This document shows positions 16,119-25,562 of a DNA stretch of 64,000 bases, in pieces (position 1 is the stretch's first letter; every line of letters begins with the position of its first letter). The notes beneath the pieces are model-generated. The model had not been told where the DNA came from and did not search any database. It was given only the letters and a program-made list of their open reading frames with translations. The DNA is from Mycobacterium sp. SMC-2 (lineage in GTDB: Bacteria; Actinomycetota; Actinomycetes; Mycobacteriales; Mycobacteriaceae). Both the position numbers and the translations under genes were made by a program. The stretch lies in contig NZ_CP079863.1 in the NCBI RefSeq assembly GCF_025263485.1, forward strand, positions 4,526,001-4,590,000. The letters are read 5' to 3'.

Positions 16119-16888
16119 GCGGAAGTCTCGGCGAACCGCCGGTGCGGCTCACACAGGAAAATGCGGTAGCGATTATCGAACTCGCCCATCCCCCGATGAA
16201 TCCGCTCGATACCGCGATGCGGGACGCGCTCATAGCGGCGATCCGGGCGGTCGCGGACGATCCTGACGTCCGGGCGTGCGTAGTTCACGGCGGCACCGAG
16301 AACTTCGCAGCCGGTGCCGACATCAAAGCCCTCGCAGAAATGGGGTACGAGGAGATCGTCGGCTGGAACGAACGCCTCAATGTCGCGTTCACCGCCCTGG
16401 CCAGGTTGCCGTTGCCGGTGATCGCGGCGATCAATGGTTACGCGCTCGGCGGCGGCCTCGAGCTCGCACTTGCCGCCGATTTCCGCATCGGCTCCAACAC
16501 GTGCAAGGTGGGGCTCCCCGAAGTCACGCTGGGCATTGTCCCCGGTTCCGGAGGCACGCAGCGACTGCCACAGATCGTCGGTCGCAGTACCGCGAAACTC
16601 CTGATGATGACGGGGCGGCATATCGCCGCCGACGAGGCGTTGCACCTGGGCATCCTCGACGAAATCGTCGAGCCGGCCCGCACTCTGCCACGTGCGTACG
16701 AACTGGCCGACACGCTGGCGGCGGCGCCGCGCCATGCCGTCCGGGCGATCAAGGAATGCGTCGACGCCGCTGTGCCGATCAGCGAAGCCGGGCTGGCCTT
16801 GGAACGGTCCGCGCTGGCAGGCATGTTCGCCACCGGCGACCGAGACACCGCGATGGCGCGCTTCTTGAACCGGCGAAAGAGGACGTAA
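16112..16888 (+). CDS. Enoyl-CoA hydratase (crotonase family)
   Basis: 258 residues from ATG 16112; GTG 16115 is an alternative giving a 4-bp overlap with the SDR remnant. The oxyanion-hole motif (NFAAGADIKAL) and both catalytic glutamates (in GGGLELALAAD and GLPEVTLGIVPGSGGTQR) are present, so true hydratase activity is expected, unlike the echA14-like gene at 25.9 kb. It would hydrate the enoyl-CoA made by the acyl-CoA dehydrogenase in the same operon. Confidence 0.92.
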   Translation: MVSGSLGEPPVRLTQENAVAIIELAHPPMNPLDTAMRDALIAAIRAVADDPDVRACVVHGGTENFAAGADIKALAEMGYEEIVGWNERLNVAFTALARLPLPVIAAINGYALGGGLELALAADFRIGSNTCKVGLPEVTLGIVPGSGGTQRLPQIVGRSTAKLLMMTGRHIAADEALHLGILDEIVEPARTLPRAYELADTLAAAPRHAVRAIKECVDAAVPISEAGLALERSALAGMFATGDRDTAMARFLNRRKRT

Positions 16889-16946
16889 GAAGTTGCAGCC
16901 GTGCATAACCGCCCCAACACTGTCACCAAAATGAAGGAGAAGCTCG

Positions 16947-17654
16947 ATGCCACGCCCTCCCGGCCACGGCCCAGACTTCGAGCTCAGACGCCAAGCCATC
17001 ATCGACCAGGCGGCGGTGCTGTTCGCAACGAAAGGGTATGCGGCAACCAGCATCTCGGACATCTGCCGGCAGGTCAATCTGGGCAAGGGAGCGCTGTACC
17101 ACTACATCGGCTCGAAAGAGAACCTGCTGATCGAGATCCAGAACCGCGTCTTGGCCCCCCTCTTGCGGGAAACCGAACGGATCAACGCGACCGATGTCTC
17201 CGCGATGGTGCGCCTGCGAGTCCTGTCTCAATATCTGCTGACCGTCATCTTCGAGCGGCTCGACCATATTTGGGTCTATGAACACGACTATCGACACCTC
17301 TCCAAGCCGAATCGTGCGCGTGTTCTGGCGCAGCGCCACGAGTTCGAAAATTTTGTCCGATCGATGCTCGAGGAGGCCATGGATGCCGGCGAACTCACCC
17401 GTGCAGACCCCAAGCTCGCCATGCTGCAGTTCCTCAATCTGCACAACCACACCTTTCAATGGGCGCGGCCGAACCTGCCGTGGTCACCCTCGGATTTGTC
17501 TGTTGTCTACTACCGCACGCTCATGCTCGGCTTCGGCGCCGAGACCGCAATGGTCCGGCAAGCGGAATCGACCGCGGGTCGGATCATGGCCGGCCGCACA
17601 CCACAGCTGGTCGCCAATCAACCCGTCAAGCTCGTTGACCCTGTGAGGATCTGA
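16947..17654 (+). CDS. TetR-family transcriptional regulator in the CoA operon
   Basis: 235 residues, ATG 16947 with aaggaga upstream. HTH in the first 65 residues (SISDICRQVNLGKGALYHYIGSKENLL). The C-terminal domain is of the KstR2/FadR-like size used to sense CoA thioesters, but the ligand is not identifiable. It sits mid-operon on the same strand and overlaps the next gene by one base (TGATG), so it is probably autoregulated through the palindrome at 14242-14257. Confidence 0.88.
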   Translation: MPRPPGHGPDFELRRQAIIDQAAVLFATKGYAATSISDICRQVNLGKGALYHYIGSKENLLIEIQNRVLAPLLRETERINATDVSAMVRLRVLSQYLLTVIFERLDHIWVYEHDYRHLSKPNRARVLAQRHEFENFVRSMLEEAMDAGELTRADPKLAMLQFLNLHNHTFQWARPNLPWSPSDLSVVYYRTLMLGFGAETAMVRQAESTAGRIMAGRTPQLVANQPVKLVDPVRI

Positions 17655-18706
17655 TGCAAGCACTGCGGTGGCACGCCAACAACGACCTGCGGCTCGAAGA
17701 GGTGCCGACACCACAACCGGGGCCTCACGACGTTCTCATCGAGGTTGCGGCATGCGGAATCTGCGGAACCGATCTCCACGAATTCCGCCACGGCCCCAAC
17801 ATGATTCGCTCGACTCCTCATCCGCTGAGTGGCGTAGCCCCACCACTCACCCTCGGCCACGAATTCAGCGGCCGCGTCACCGGCGTCGGCGACGACGTCA
17901 GTGGTCTTGACCCCGGCCAACTGGTAACCGTTGACCCGTGCTTGCGATGCGGTTCGTGTCCGTCTTGCCTTCGCGGCGACTATCACCTCTGCACCAAGGG
18001 CGGCTCGGTTGGGCTGGCATCCGATGGCGCGTTCGCCTCCCACGTCCTTGTCCCGCGGGTGAATGTCCTGCCCGTCCCAGACGGGGTGCCGGCAGAATGG
18101 GCCGCGGTCGCGGAGCCCCTTGCGGTCGGATTGCACGCAGCTGCACGAGCGGGAATCGGACCGGGTGACGTGGTCCTCGTTACTGGTGCGGGTCCGATCG
18201 GTATCGCATCGCTGCTAGGCGCGATCAGTCGCGGTGCCGCGGCCGTGTACGTCAGCGAACCGGTACCCGGCCGGGCGGAACTCGCCCGGCGATTCGGAGC
18301 CACCGAAGCATTCGACCCGACAACGACCGACGTCCGGCGGGAAGTATTCCTTCGTTCGGGCAAGGTCGGTCCGGATGCCGCGATAGAAGCGACCGGGCGG
18401 CCCGACGCCTTCGAGCTCGCCATCACCTCGGTCCGACGCGGTGGGCGCGTCAGCATCGTCGGCATCTCTGACGCCCAGCTCAGCGTCGACCTTCGACAGG
18501 TCGTCCTCTTCGAACGCAGCGTGCTGGGCGCCTTGGGATATCACCACGACATCGAACGAGTGCTCAGGCTCATGGCTTCGGGTCGCCTCGACCCGGTGCC
18601 GTTCATCACCGACGTGCGCCCGCTCGACGCTGCAGTCGACACGTTCCTGCAACTGGCCACCTCGCCGGTCGACCAACTCAAAATTCTCCTTACCCCGAAC
18701 GGTTGA
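17654..18706 (+). CDS. Zinc-dependent alcohol/2,3-butanediol-type dehydrogenase (MDR)
   Basis: 350 residues. Catalytic zinc residues Cys37 (CGICGTD) and His69-Glu70 (GHE); structural zinc Cys99, Cys102, Cys105 and Cys113. Rossmann motif VTGAGPIG follows. The resemblance is to threonine/sorbitol/butanediol dehydrogenases. It oxidises a secondary alcohol or polyol with NAD; here it might take the 3-hydroxy or ring-hydroxy intermediate, standing in for the broken SDR upstream (inference). Start overlaps the TetR stop. Confidence 0.88.
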   Translation: MQALRWHANNDLRLEEVPTPQPGPHDVLIEVAACGICGTDLHEFRHGPNMIRSTPHPLSGVAPPLTLGHEFSGRVTGVGDDVSGLDPGQLVTVDPCLRCGSCPSCLRGDYHLCTKGGSVGLASDGAFASHVLVPRVNVLPVPDGVPAEWAAVAEPLAVGLHAAARAGIGPGDVVLVTGAGPIGIASLLGAISRGAAAVYVSEPVPGRAELARRFGATEAFDPTTTDVRREVFLRSGKVGPDAAIEATGRPDAFELAITSVRRGGRVSIVGISDAQLSVDLRQVVLFERSVLGALGYHHDIERVLRLMASGRLDPVPFITDVRPLDAAVDTFLQLATSPVDQLKILLTPNG

Positions 18707-18708
18707 CC

Positions 18709-19860
18709 ATGGACTTTTCCTTCGATGCGCAAACCCATGAGCTTCGCGAACTGTGCCGCGCATTCGCCCAGAAAGAGATCGCACCGTACGCGGCCGCCTG
18801 GTCCGAACAGCACCGGTTCCCCACCGAGGTGTTCAAGAAGATGGGCGAGCTGGGGCTGATGGGGCTGCTGGCCCCAGCAGAGTACGGCGGCACCGACGTG
18901 GGCTACGTCGCCTATGTGGCCGCGATGGAGGAGATCGGCGTTGCCGATCAGTCGGTTGCCGCCAGTTGGAATGCTCATCTGACCATCGCATCGCTGCCGC
19001 TGATCCGGTATGGGACGCATGAGCAGAAGGAGAGGTGGCTGCGCCCACTCGCCGAAGGCACTCACATCGGAGCGTTCGGCCTCACCGAACCCACAGCCGG
19101 CTCGGATGCCGCGTCAATCCGGACGCGCGCCCGCCGCGAGGCGGGAGGTTGGCTCATCGACGGCACCAAGATGTTCATCACCAACGCCGGCACCGATATG
19201 AGTCTCGGAGTCAGCTTGCTCGCCGTGACAAGCGACGACGGCGACCGAAGGCGGTACGGCACGTTCTTCGTGCCTGCGGGCACAAAAGGTTTCACGCTCG
19301 GCCAGCCACTGCGCAAGTTGGGCTGGAATTCCAGCGACACCCGCGAGCTCGTCTTCCAGGACTGTTGGGTTCCCGACGACCACCTGATCGGAGACGACAG
19401 CGGGGGGCTTCGCCAGTTCCTCGAGGTTCTCGACCCGGGTCGCATCAGCGTGGCAGCGGTGAGCCTTTCACTCGCCGAGGCAGCCCTTCGGCTGGCAGTG
19501 CGACAGTGCCGGGAGCGCGAGCAGTTCGGCCAGCCGATCGCGAAGTTTCAGGCGATTGCTCACAAGGTCGCCGACATCGCGACCGAGGTCGAAACGGCCC
19601 GCTGGCTGGTGTACCGGGCCGCGTGGCTGGCGGACACCGGGCAACCGTTCAGCAAAGCTGCGGCCATGGCCAAGCTGCACGCGTCAGAAGTGGCGAATCG
19701 CGCCGCCAGCGCCAGCCTGCAGATCCATGGCGGCTACGGCTACATGCGCGAATCGGAGATCGCCCGGTTCTACTCCGACGCCAAGATCCTCGAAATCGGA
19801 GAGGGCACCAGCGAGATCCAACGAAACGTTATCGCCCGGCATGTCATCGGAAAAGTGTGA
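18709..19860 (+). CDS. Acyl-CoA dehydrogenase (FadE-like)
   Basis: 383 residues from ATG 18709, 2 bp after the preceding stop. All FAD-fold signatures are present: GLTEPTAGSDAASIRT, FITNAGT, GREQFGQ-type CREREQFGQPI, IHGGYGYM, and the catalytic Glu in EIGEGTSEIQR. It forms the alpha-beta double bond of a CoA thioester, passing electrons to ETF. Neighbours define a short beta-oxidation set with the hydratase and ligase. Confidence 0.93.
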   Translation: MDFSFDAQTHELRELCRAFAQKEIAPYAAAWSEQHRFPTEVFKKMGELGLMGLLAPAEYGGTDVGYVAYVAAMEEIGVADQSVAASWNAHLTIASLPLIRYGTHEQKERWLRPLAEGTHIGAFGLTEPTAGSDAASIRTRARREAGGWLIDGTKMFITNAGTDMSLGVSLLAVTSDDGDRRRYGTFFVPAGTKGFTLGQPLRKLGWNSSDTRELVFQDCWVPDDHLIGDDSGGLRQFLEVLDPGRISVAAVSLSLAEAALRLAVRQCREREQFGQPIAKFQAIAHKVADIATEVETARWLVYRAAWLADTGQPFSKAAAMAKLHASEVANRAASASLQIHGGYGYMRESEIARFYSDAKILEIGEGTSEIQRNVIARHVIGKV

Positions 19861-19864
19861 CGAC

Positions 19865-21856
19865 GTGGTGACTGATACCTCTGCGTGTTCCCTGTCGACC
19901 GAGGACCTGCTGGAGATGTACTACCGGATGCTGCTCATCCGGAGCTTTGAGCAACGGACGTCGGAGCTCTACGCAGCGGGCCGCGTGCCCGGATTCGTTC
20001 ACTTGTCGATCGGGCAGGAGGCATCGGCGGTCGGAGGGTGCTGGCCGTTGCGGCCATCGGACGGGATCGTTTCCAACCACCGCGGGCATGGGCACTGCCT
20101 CGCGAAGGGTGCAGACCCCAAGGCGATGTTCGGTGAGTTGATGGGAAAGGCGGTCGGCACCGGCAGCGGAATGGGCGGGTCGATGCACATCGCTGACTTC
20201 GGCTGCGGGATCTATGGCGCCAACGGCATCGTCGGCGCCGGACTGCCGATTGCGGTGGGTGTTGCCGAAGGCTTCCGCCAGTTGGGTCGTGACGATGTCG
20301 TGGTCGCGTTCTTCGGGGACGGAGCCATCGCCCAGGGAGCCTTCCACGAAGCCGTGAATCTTGCGGCTCTGCGAAAGCTCCCGGTGCTCTTCGTATGCGA
20401 GAACAACCAGTATTCGGAGTTCTCGCCGTTCGAAGAACAGCATCCCGTCCCCGTGGCCGCCAGGGCGTTGTCCTATGGCATCGACTGCACATCGGTCGAC
20501 GGAAACGACGTGGTGGCGGTGGCTTGCGCCGCAACCTCATTCGTATCTCGTATGCGCGCCGCCGAGGGTCCGTTCCTTCTGGAAGCGGTCACGTACCGCT
20601 GGCACGGCCACTACGAAGGCGATCCGATGTCGTATCGGACCGACGAGGAGTTGGCACAGTGGAAGCAGAAGGACCCGATCGCCGCGCTGGCCGGCAGACT
20701 GCATGATCAGGTTGACCACGCTGTGCTGTCGTCCCTCACCGAACGCGCCGAGACGGTGATTTCCGATGCTGTGGATTTCGCCGATGCCGCACCACCGCCG
20801 GATCTTTCGGCGCTGTTCAGTTCGGTCGAGGTGCCACGTGCGAAACCCGCACCGGCCCAGCTTGATCCGATTACGGTCGGCGGCGACCGCGGTTTCAAGC
20901 TCATGCACGCCGTTCACGACGCGCTGGAGTACTCGCTGGCGAACGATCCCTCGGTGTTCGTCGCCGGCGTCGACGTCGGCGCAGGCAACGTCTTCGGCCT
21001 CACTCGCGGCCTGCGCGACAGCTTCGGCGGCCGCGTCTTCAACACCCCGATTTCGGAAACTGCCGTAGTCGGACTTGCCGTGGGCTCAGCCATGACCGGC
21101 TGCAAACCCATCGTCGAGATCATGTACTTCGACTTCATCGGCGTCGCATTCGATCAAATCCTGAACCAGGCAGCCAAGATTCACTTCATGACCGGCGGCC
21201 GCGCGCCGGCCTCCCTGGTGATCAGGACCCAGTTCGGGTCCGGACGGTCATCGGCAGCCCAACACTCGCAGAGCCTGGAAGCCCTACTCGCGCACATCCC
21301 CGGTCTGACAGTGGTCATGCCGTCAACGGCAGAAGACACGTACGGCCTTCTTCGCGCAGCCGTTCTAGACCCCAACCCGGTGATCTTCGTCGAACACAGA
21401 CTCCAATACGGGCTCAAGGGCAATCGCCCCGCTTCCGATCACGTAGTTCCCTTGGGGCAGGCGGCTATTCGGCGGCAGGGCTCCGACGTCACATTGGTCA
21501 GCTGGTCACGCATGGTGCACACCGCGCTCAGCGCGGCGGACCAGGTAGCGTCCGACGGGATCGACGTCGAGGTCATCGATCTTCGGACCGTCGCGCCGTT
21601 TGACATCGATTCGATTCTCCGGTCCGTTCGTAAGACCACACGACTCGTCATCGCACACGAGGCGCATGGCCGAGCAGGGCTGGGTGGCGAGATCGCGGCT
21701 CAAGTGGCCGACGCGGCGATATGGCACCTCGACGGCCCGATCAAGCGGGTGACCCCTCCCTTTACTCCTGCACCGTATTCGCCTGTCCTCGAGCAGGTTT
21801 GGCTTCCCGACCCGCAGAAGATCGTCGCGGCGATCCGCGAAGTGGTCACCGAATAG
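19865..21856 (+). CDS. Fused E1 alpha-beta subunit of a 2-oxoacid dehydrogenase
   Basis: 663 residues from GTG 19865 (GTG 19868 also possible). Residues 1-310 are an E1-alpha domain with the thiamine diphosphate motif GDG (151-153) to NN (180-181); from about 338 an E1-beta domain follows (GFKLMHAVHDALEYSL ... ISETAVVGLAVGSAMTG ... QFGSGRSSAAQHSQSLEA). The subunits are separate genes in the Bkd operon at 28-30 kb of this window. No E2 or E3 lies adjacent, so it must borrow them or act alone as a TPP-dependent decarboxylase/transferase. It ends the operon. Confidence 0.9.
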   Translation: MVTDTSACSLSTEDLLEMYYRMLLIRSFEQRTSELYAAGRVPGFVHLSIGQEASAVGGCWPLRPSDGIVSNHRGHGHCLAKGADPKAMFGELMGKAVGTGSGMGGSMHIADFGCGIYGANGIVGAGLPIAVGVAEGFRQLGRDDVVVAFFGDGAIAQGAFHEAVNLAALRKLPVLFVCENNQYSEFSPFEEQHPVPVAARALSYGIDCTSVDGNDVVAVACAATSFVSRMRAAEGPFLLEAVTYRWHGHYEGDPMSYRTDEELAQWKQKDPIAALAGRLHDQVDHAVLSSLTERAETVISDAVDFADAAPPPDLSALFSSVEVPRAKPAPAQLDPITVGGDRGFKLMHAVHDALEYSLANDPSVFVAGVDVGAGNVFGLTRGLRDSFGGRVFNTPISETAVVGLAVGSAMTGCKPIVEIMYFDFIGVAFDQILNQAAKIHFMTGGRAPASLVIRTQFGSGRSSAAQHSQSLEALLAHIPGLTVVMPSTAEDTYGLLRAAVLDPNPVIFVEHRLQYGLKGNRPASDHVVPLGQAAIRRQGSDVTLVSWSRMVHTALSAADQVASDGIDVEVIDLRTVAPFDIDSILRSVRKTTRLVIAHEAHGRAGLGGEIAAQVADAAIWHLDGPIKRVTPPFTPAPYSPVLEQVWLPDPQKIVAAIREVVTE

Positions 21857-22163
21857 CGACTAGCGACAACCTCCAATTCGTTGGCGCGCAGTCGGCGGTC
21901 GCCTGTGGAGCCGCCAAAACGGAAAGTCGTGCGGTGTCGTCGATGGCACCACAGCCCACACAATGGCTGGGACTCGCGACGTATGGAATCGGGAGGGCTC
22001 GTGCACAAGGCGCGATGGAATCGCTTATCAGCTATCGACTGAAATGTCCTGGCATCCAGTTGTGCCCGCTTCAGAGGCGCGCCGTTAGCAGCACGGCCGC
22101 ACAATCAGCGCGGGCAGCAGGGGCACTCCTACCTGATGTCGGTTGATGCTTGACGGGCCGAGG
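21857..22163. other. 307-bp convergent intergenic region
   Basis: Lies between two convergent genes. Open frames here lack start signals and family resemblance, and I see no strong hairpin. No feature called. Confidence 0.5.
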
Positions 22164-23342
22164 CTAACCAGCGGTTTCAGCCAATTCGTGTGCCACCGCA
22201 TCGAATGCGCGCAGCGTGTCGAGCATGTGCGGCTCATGAGAGTGCGGCTGGGTGGACACCTTGGCGGCGACTAACTCCGCGGCGCGGTTGACGTAGATCA
22301 TCTGACCGCACATGCCCAGGCACAACACGACATTGCTGCCCGGGTAGGGGAACCACATCTGGTTGCGGTACATCCCGCCGGGCAAATCGGTGTCGTGGTC
22401 GGGGCTCGCGGCGAACGCCCGACGCGAATCGTGCCCGCCGTCGAAGGTGTCGGCGATCCACGCCGGCGGCACCACCTGCCGACCGGTCAACGAAACGCCG
22501 TCGCGCAAGAACAGCGAACCGAACCGGATCATGTCGGTAAGGCAGGCGTTGATGCCGCCGTCGAAGAATCCGGTGCCGGCGGAATCGACACCGATGGTGG
22601 CGTCGTACTGGGCGCCGATGCGGCTCCACAGCACGTCCGACATCAGTTCCGGCATCCGCTGGGCTCCGGCGACCTCGCATATCCAGCCCAGCACGTCGGT
22701 TTCACACGAGCGGTATTCGAACGGGCCGCCGTGAGCTGACTTCTGCCGCAGGGTAAGCAGGAAGTCGCGCAGCGTGGAAGGGCCATTCGAGGTTCTCTTT
22801 GGCGCCCACCCCATCGCTTGGTCGAGCAGGTGTATCTCCGCCGCCGGATCGTCGTAGCTCTCCGAAAACTTGATACCCGACCTCATGTCCAGCAGGTGGC
22901 GCACAGTCGCACCGGCATAGCCGCAATTCGCTAGCTCGGGAACGAATGCCGTGACCGGCGCGTCAAGCTCGATCGCGCCGGCCCCGTGCAGCGCGCCAAC
23001 AATGGCGCCCACCAGCGATTTGCTCACCGAGAACAGCAGGTGTCGGCTGTCGGCCCGTAGGTGGTCGAGGTACTCCTCGGCCACCAGCGACCCGCGGTAT
23101 GCGACGGCCCACCCGTCGGTAACGGTGGCGGCCATCACCGCGCCCACGGTGGTGGCCCGGCCATGAACTCTGGTGACCGGGATCTCCGCCAAGGGAGCGG
23201 GGGCCGCGGGCAGCGCCGCGGCGGGCCCGGTCCCGCGCGAGATCACCGCCGTCGGCACCATGTCTTCGACGTGCTGGAACGACCACCTCGAGTACGGCGG
23301 CGACAGCCAGTTGTCCAGTGAGATGCCCGCCGGGAAGCTCAC
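22164..23342 (-). CDS. Serine hydrolase of the beta-lactamase/esterase fold (class C-like)
   Basis: 392 residues, GTG 23342. Catalytic SVSK at 105-108 (SxxK motif), and EYRS around 210 in the place of the family Tyr-x-Asn. Such proteins in mycobacteria are esterases, amidases or D-amino-acid peptidases more often than true beta-lactamases. No signal peptide is seen, so it is probably cytoplasmic. The start overlaps the stop of the ATP-grasp gene (GTGA), implying a shared job, perhaps making and cleaving an amide or ester. Confidence 0.85.
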   Translation of the reverse strand: MSFPAGISLDNWLSPPYSRWSFQHVEDMVPTAVISRGTGPAAALPAAPAPLAEIPVTRVHGRATTVGAVMAATVTDGWAVAYRGSLVAEEYLDHLRADSRHLLFSVSKSLVGAIVGALHGAGAIELDAPVTAFVPELANCGYAGATVRHLLDMRSGIKFSESYDDPAAEIHLLDQAMGWAPKRTSNGPSTLRDFLLTLRQKSAHGGPFEYRSCETDVLGWICEVAGAQRMPELMSDVLWSRIGAQYDATIGVDSAGTGFFDGGINACLTDMIRFGSLFLRDGVSLTGRQVVPPAWIADTFDGGHDSRRAFAASPDHDTDLPGGMYRNQMWFPYPGSNVVLCLGMCGQMIYVNRAAELVAAKVSTQPHSHEPHMLDTLRAFDAVAHELAETAG

Positions 23343-24823
23343 GCTCGTGCGACGAGTCGCGAGACGATCGGCGTCGCCGGCGCCAGGGGTGTCGAGGCGA
23401 ACTTCGCCTTCATGCCCTTGACCCAGCGCTGGCAGCGCTCGGTGAGGTGGTAATCGTCGGTCTGCAGGTGCCCGCGGGTGACCAGCACCCCGAGTTGAGC
23501 GCCCTCAGAACGCAAGTCGCCGGGGGCCGCGACACGCATGTAGAAGGCCTCGGACCCGTCGAGCAGCGTGGCCCAGTCGTTGGCGGAGCGCGCGAAGGAG
23601 ACACGACCGTCGTCGTCGATGCGCCACACACCGGTGCGTGGCGTCGCGGTGAAGAGTTCGACATCCGGCGAGGTCTCCGTCAATATCACTTGACCCCAGA
23701 CCTCGTCCTCGCCATAACCGCGCTCCCAGCGCGCGTTGATGTCCTCGATGTCGAGCTCGTACTCCACGTCCATGTACTCGAGCAGGTGAAAAAGAAACAG
23801 GGGCATGTCGGCGTAGGCCTCGGTCGTCAGGTTCGTCATCGGGCTGGCACCGCTCAAGCGCGGGTTCACCTCGCCGAGGTAGAGCTCGTCAGAGTCCAAG
23901 TCATGCAGGAGGTCCACCTCGAAGTAGCCGCGGTAACCCTCGCGGCTCAGGATGTCGCCCAGCTTCCGCACCATTTCCCGCGCGGCGTGCGTCTGGTCCG
24001 GCGGCAGGACTTCGCGCCAAATGTCGTTGCCGCACCAGGCGCCCCGGTGCGGAGTCAGCTCGGGGTAACCGACGAGACTCGTCATCGGGGGGCCGATCAC
24101 GGTGCCGTGGCGGGTCACGGCACCCTCGATGCACACCTCGACATTGCGGATGCGCTTCATGACTTTGAATTCATGCTGCGCGGTCAGTTCACCGGCATAC
24201 TCGTCCCAATCACGCTGGCCGCGCACAAAGAACGTGCCGCTGCCGGCGTTGCCATAAGGGACCGAGATAACGAGGTCATCGCCCAATCCGGCGTTCTGGG
24301 CGAGAGCCAGCAGTTCGTCGTAGGAGCCGGCCCGCCCCATCGCGTGGGGCACGCTCGGTACGCCCGCCTCGTCGGCCAGGCGCGTCATGACGGTCTTGGA
24401 GCCGAGACGATGGCGCAGTTCCACCGGCGGATGCATGACCTCGAGACCCGCCTGCCGAGCGAGGGCCTGGGTCTCCTCGTCCATCATCACGAAGCACGCC
24501 TTGCCACCAGGCCCCCGGCCCGCGATGAACTCGAGCGTCTCGGGATCGCGCAGGAGGTGGTTGCACACATCCCCCATGGAGTCAAAATCGATGCGGTCCC
24601 GCCGCCGGGGTACGAACACGCGTGAATGTATGCCCTCGAACGAGTCAAAGTAGGTCAGGTAGAAGAAGTTCCGTATCCAGCGGTCGATTCCGAGCAGGTT
24701 GAACGGGGTCGGCGAGATGAAGTACAGCGGCACGGTATTGGTGTGAAAGAAAGCGCGCACGTCCGAGAGGCCTTTGAGCAGGCGGCGCGCCTCCGGCTCG
24801 GGCCCGCCCGCGGGCGCGGTCAC
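23339..24823 (-). CDS. ATP-grasp enzyme (biotin-carboxylase-like ligase)
   Basis: 494 residues, GTG 24823. ATP-grasp core with lysine-bearing nucleotide segments (KVMKRIRNVEV region), a central acidic strand (YRGYFEVDLLHDL) and the metal-binding EVNPRLSGASP. It forms a carboxylate-amine or carboxylate-thiol bond via acyl phosphate. It is not a biotin carboxylase subunit in the strict sense: no biotin carrier is encoded nearby and the N-terminal 100 residues differ. Product unknown; coupled to the serine hydrolase. Confidence 0.8.
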   Translation of the reverse strand: MTAPAGGPEPEARRLLKGLSDVRAFFHTNTVPLYFISPTPFNLLGIDRWIRNFFYLTYFDSFEGIHSRVFVPRRRDRIDFDSMGDVCNHLLRDPETLEFIAGRGPGGKACFVMMDEETQALARQAGLEVMHPPVELRHRLGSKTVMTRLADEAGVPSVPHAMGRAGSYDELLALAQNAGLGDDLVISVPYGNAGSGTFFVRGQRDWDEYAGELTAQHEFKVMKRIRNVEVCIEGAVTRHGTVIGPPMTSLVGYPELTPHRGAWCGNDIWREVLPPDQTHAAREMVRKLGDILSREGYRGYFEVDLLHDLDSDELYLGEVNPRLSGASPMTNLTTEAYADMPLFLFHLLEYMDVEYELDIEDINARWERGYGEDEVWGQVILTETSPDVELFTATPRTGVWRIDDDGRVSFARSANDWATLLDGSEAFYMRVAAPGDLRSEGAQLGVLVTRGHLQTDDYHLTERCQRWVKGMKAKFASTPLAPATPIVSRLVARA

Positions 24824-25142
24824 GCCGCCCGCGCTGACGTCGACGCCTCAGACCGCTGCGGCGGCAAGGGTGGTGCGGTCAGGACGCCGGCCTTGCATTC
24901 ATATACCGTCATTCCCTAAGTGTGGACCCGCGCATGGCCACGCAAAAGCAAAGTGGCCAACCCCGGCCCGGCACTTCGCAACAACTGTGCACCACAAATG
25001 GCCCTCAACAAGTGCTGCGATGCCCGCCGTCACCCAAAGTTTGCCAATTGGATGGTTAGGGCACCACAATTGGCGTGTCGTGCGAGCAGATGACGCCAGC
25101 AGGGGGATCATGACTTAGGCGTCTCTATTCGAGGGGTGGTCG
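24824..25142. other. 319-bp intergenic region with an inverted repeat
   Basis: Separates divergent genes. It contains an 8-bp inverted repeat, GCCAATTG at 25043-25050 and CAATTGGC at 25067-25074, 16 bp apart, which could be a regulator site for the gene at 25143. Several GGCCA-type short repeats occur around 24930-25010. No gene is visible. Confidence 0.4.
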
Positions 25143-25562
25143 ATGATGATGACGTCGGACGACTGGCAACCGGTAGTGCGAGTCGGAGAACCAAAGTTCG
25201 TAGCCGGCCTTGGGAACAGGATCAAAGTTGAAGTCAAGACCAGGGGATGGCTAAGCCGAGACTGGCGCTGCTACTTCGGTCTACAGGTATCGCAACAACG
25301 GATCGATGCCAGGTACTCGTCTTATCCGTGTTGGGATGAGGTCCAGCGGATCGAAGGAACATGCGCTGTCGATGAGGCGGAGCGCTACATCGAAATGATC
25401 GATGCGGCAATCCACTATGCGAACACTAGGTTGCGGCGCGACGCGTTGCCGAAGGCGGTTATTCAGGGGACGCTGCGGGACCAGCGCGCGTGCGCCGTAA
25501 AACGGCGTCAAGCGGCGCTCGATCAGCTCGCGAAGAAGTTGGCAAGACCCGAAGTTGGGTGA
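25143..25562 (+). CDS. Hypothetical protein (orphan)
   Basis: 139 residues; three consecutive ATGs, the first with GAGGGG 7 nt upstream. Not recognised. Composition is that of a folded soluble protein, with aromatic-rich segments (WRCYFGLQVSQQ, YSSYPCWDEV) and a C-terminal basic helix. There is no signal peptide or membrane span. The DNA is less GC-rich than its neighbours, consistent with horizontal origin. It stands alone between the ATP-grasp gene and echA14-like. Confidence 0.6.
   Translation: MMMTSDDWQPVVRVGEPKFVAGLGNRIKVEVKTRGWLSRDWRCYFGLQVSQQRIDARYSSYPCWDEVQRIEGTCAVDEAERYIEMIDAAIHYANTRLRRDALPKAVIQGTLRDQRACAVKRRQAALDQLAKKLARPEVG

Noticed and set aside
21721..22146. Open frames in the convergent gap
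   Set aside because: No RBS, no family resemblance, Ala/Arg/Ser-biased composition.
23318..24625. 435-codon plus-strand open frame
   Set aside because: Antisense shadow of the ATP-grasp gene in high-GC DNA; no motif or RBS.
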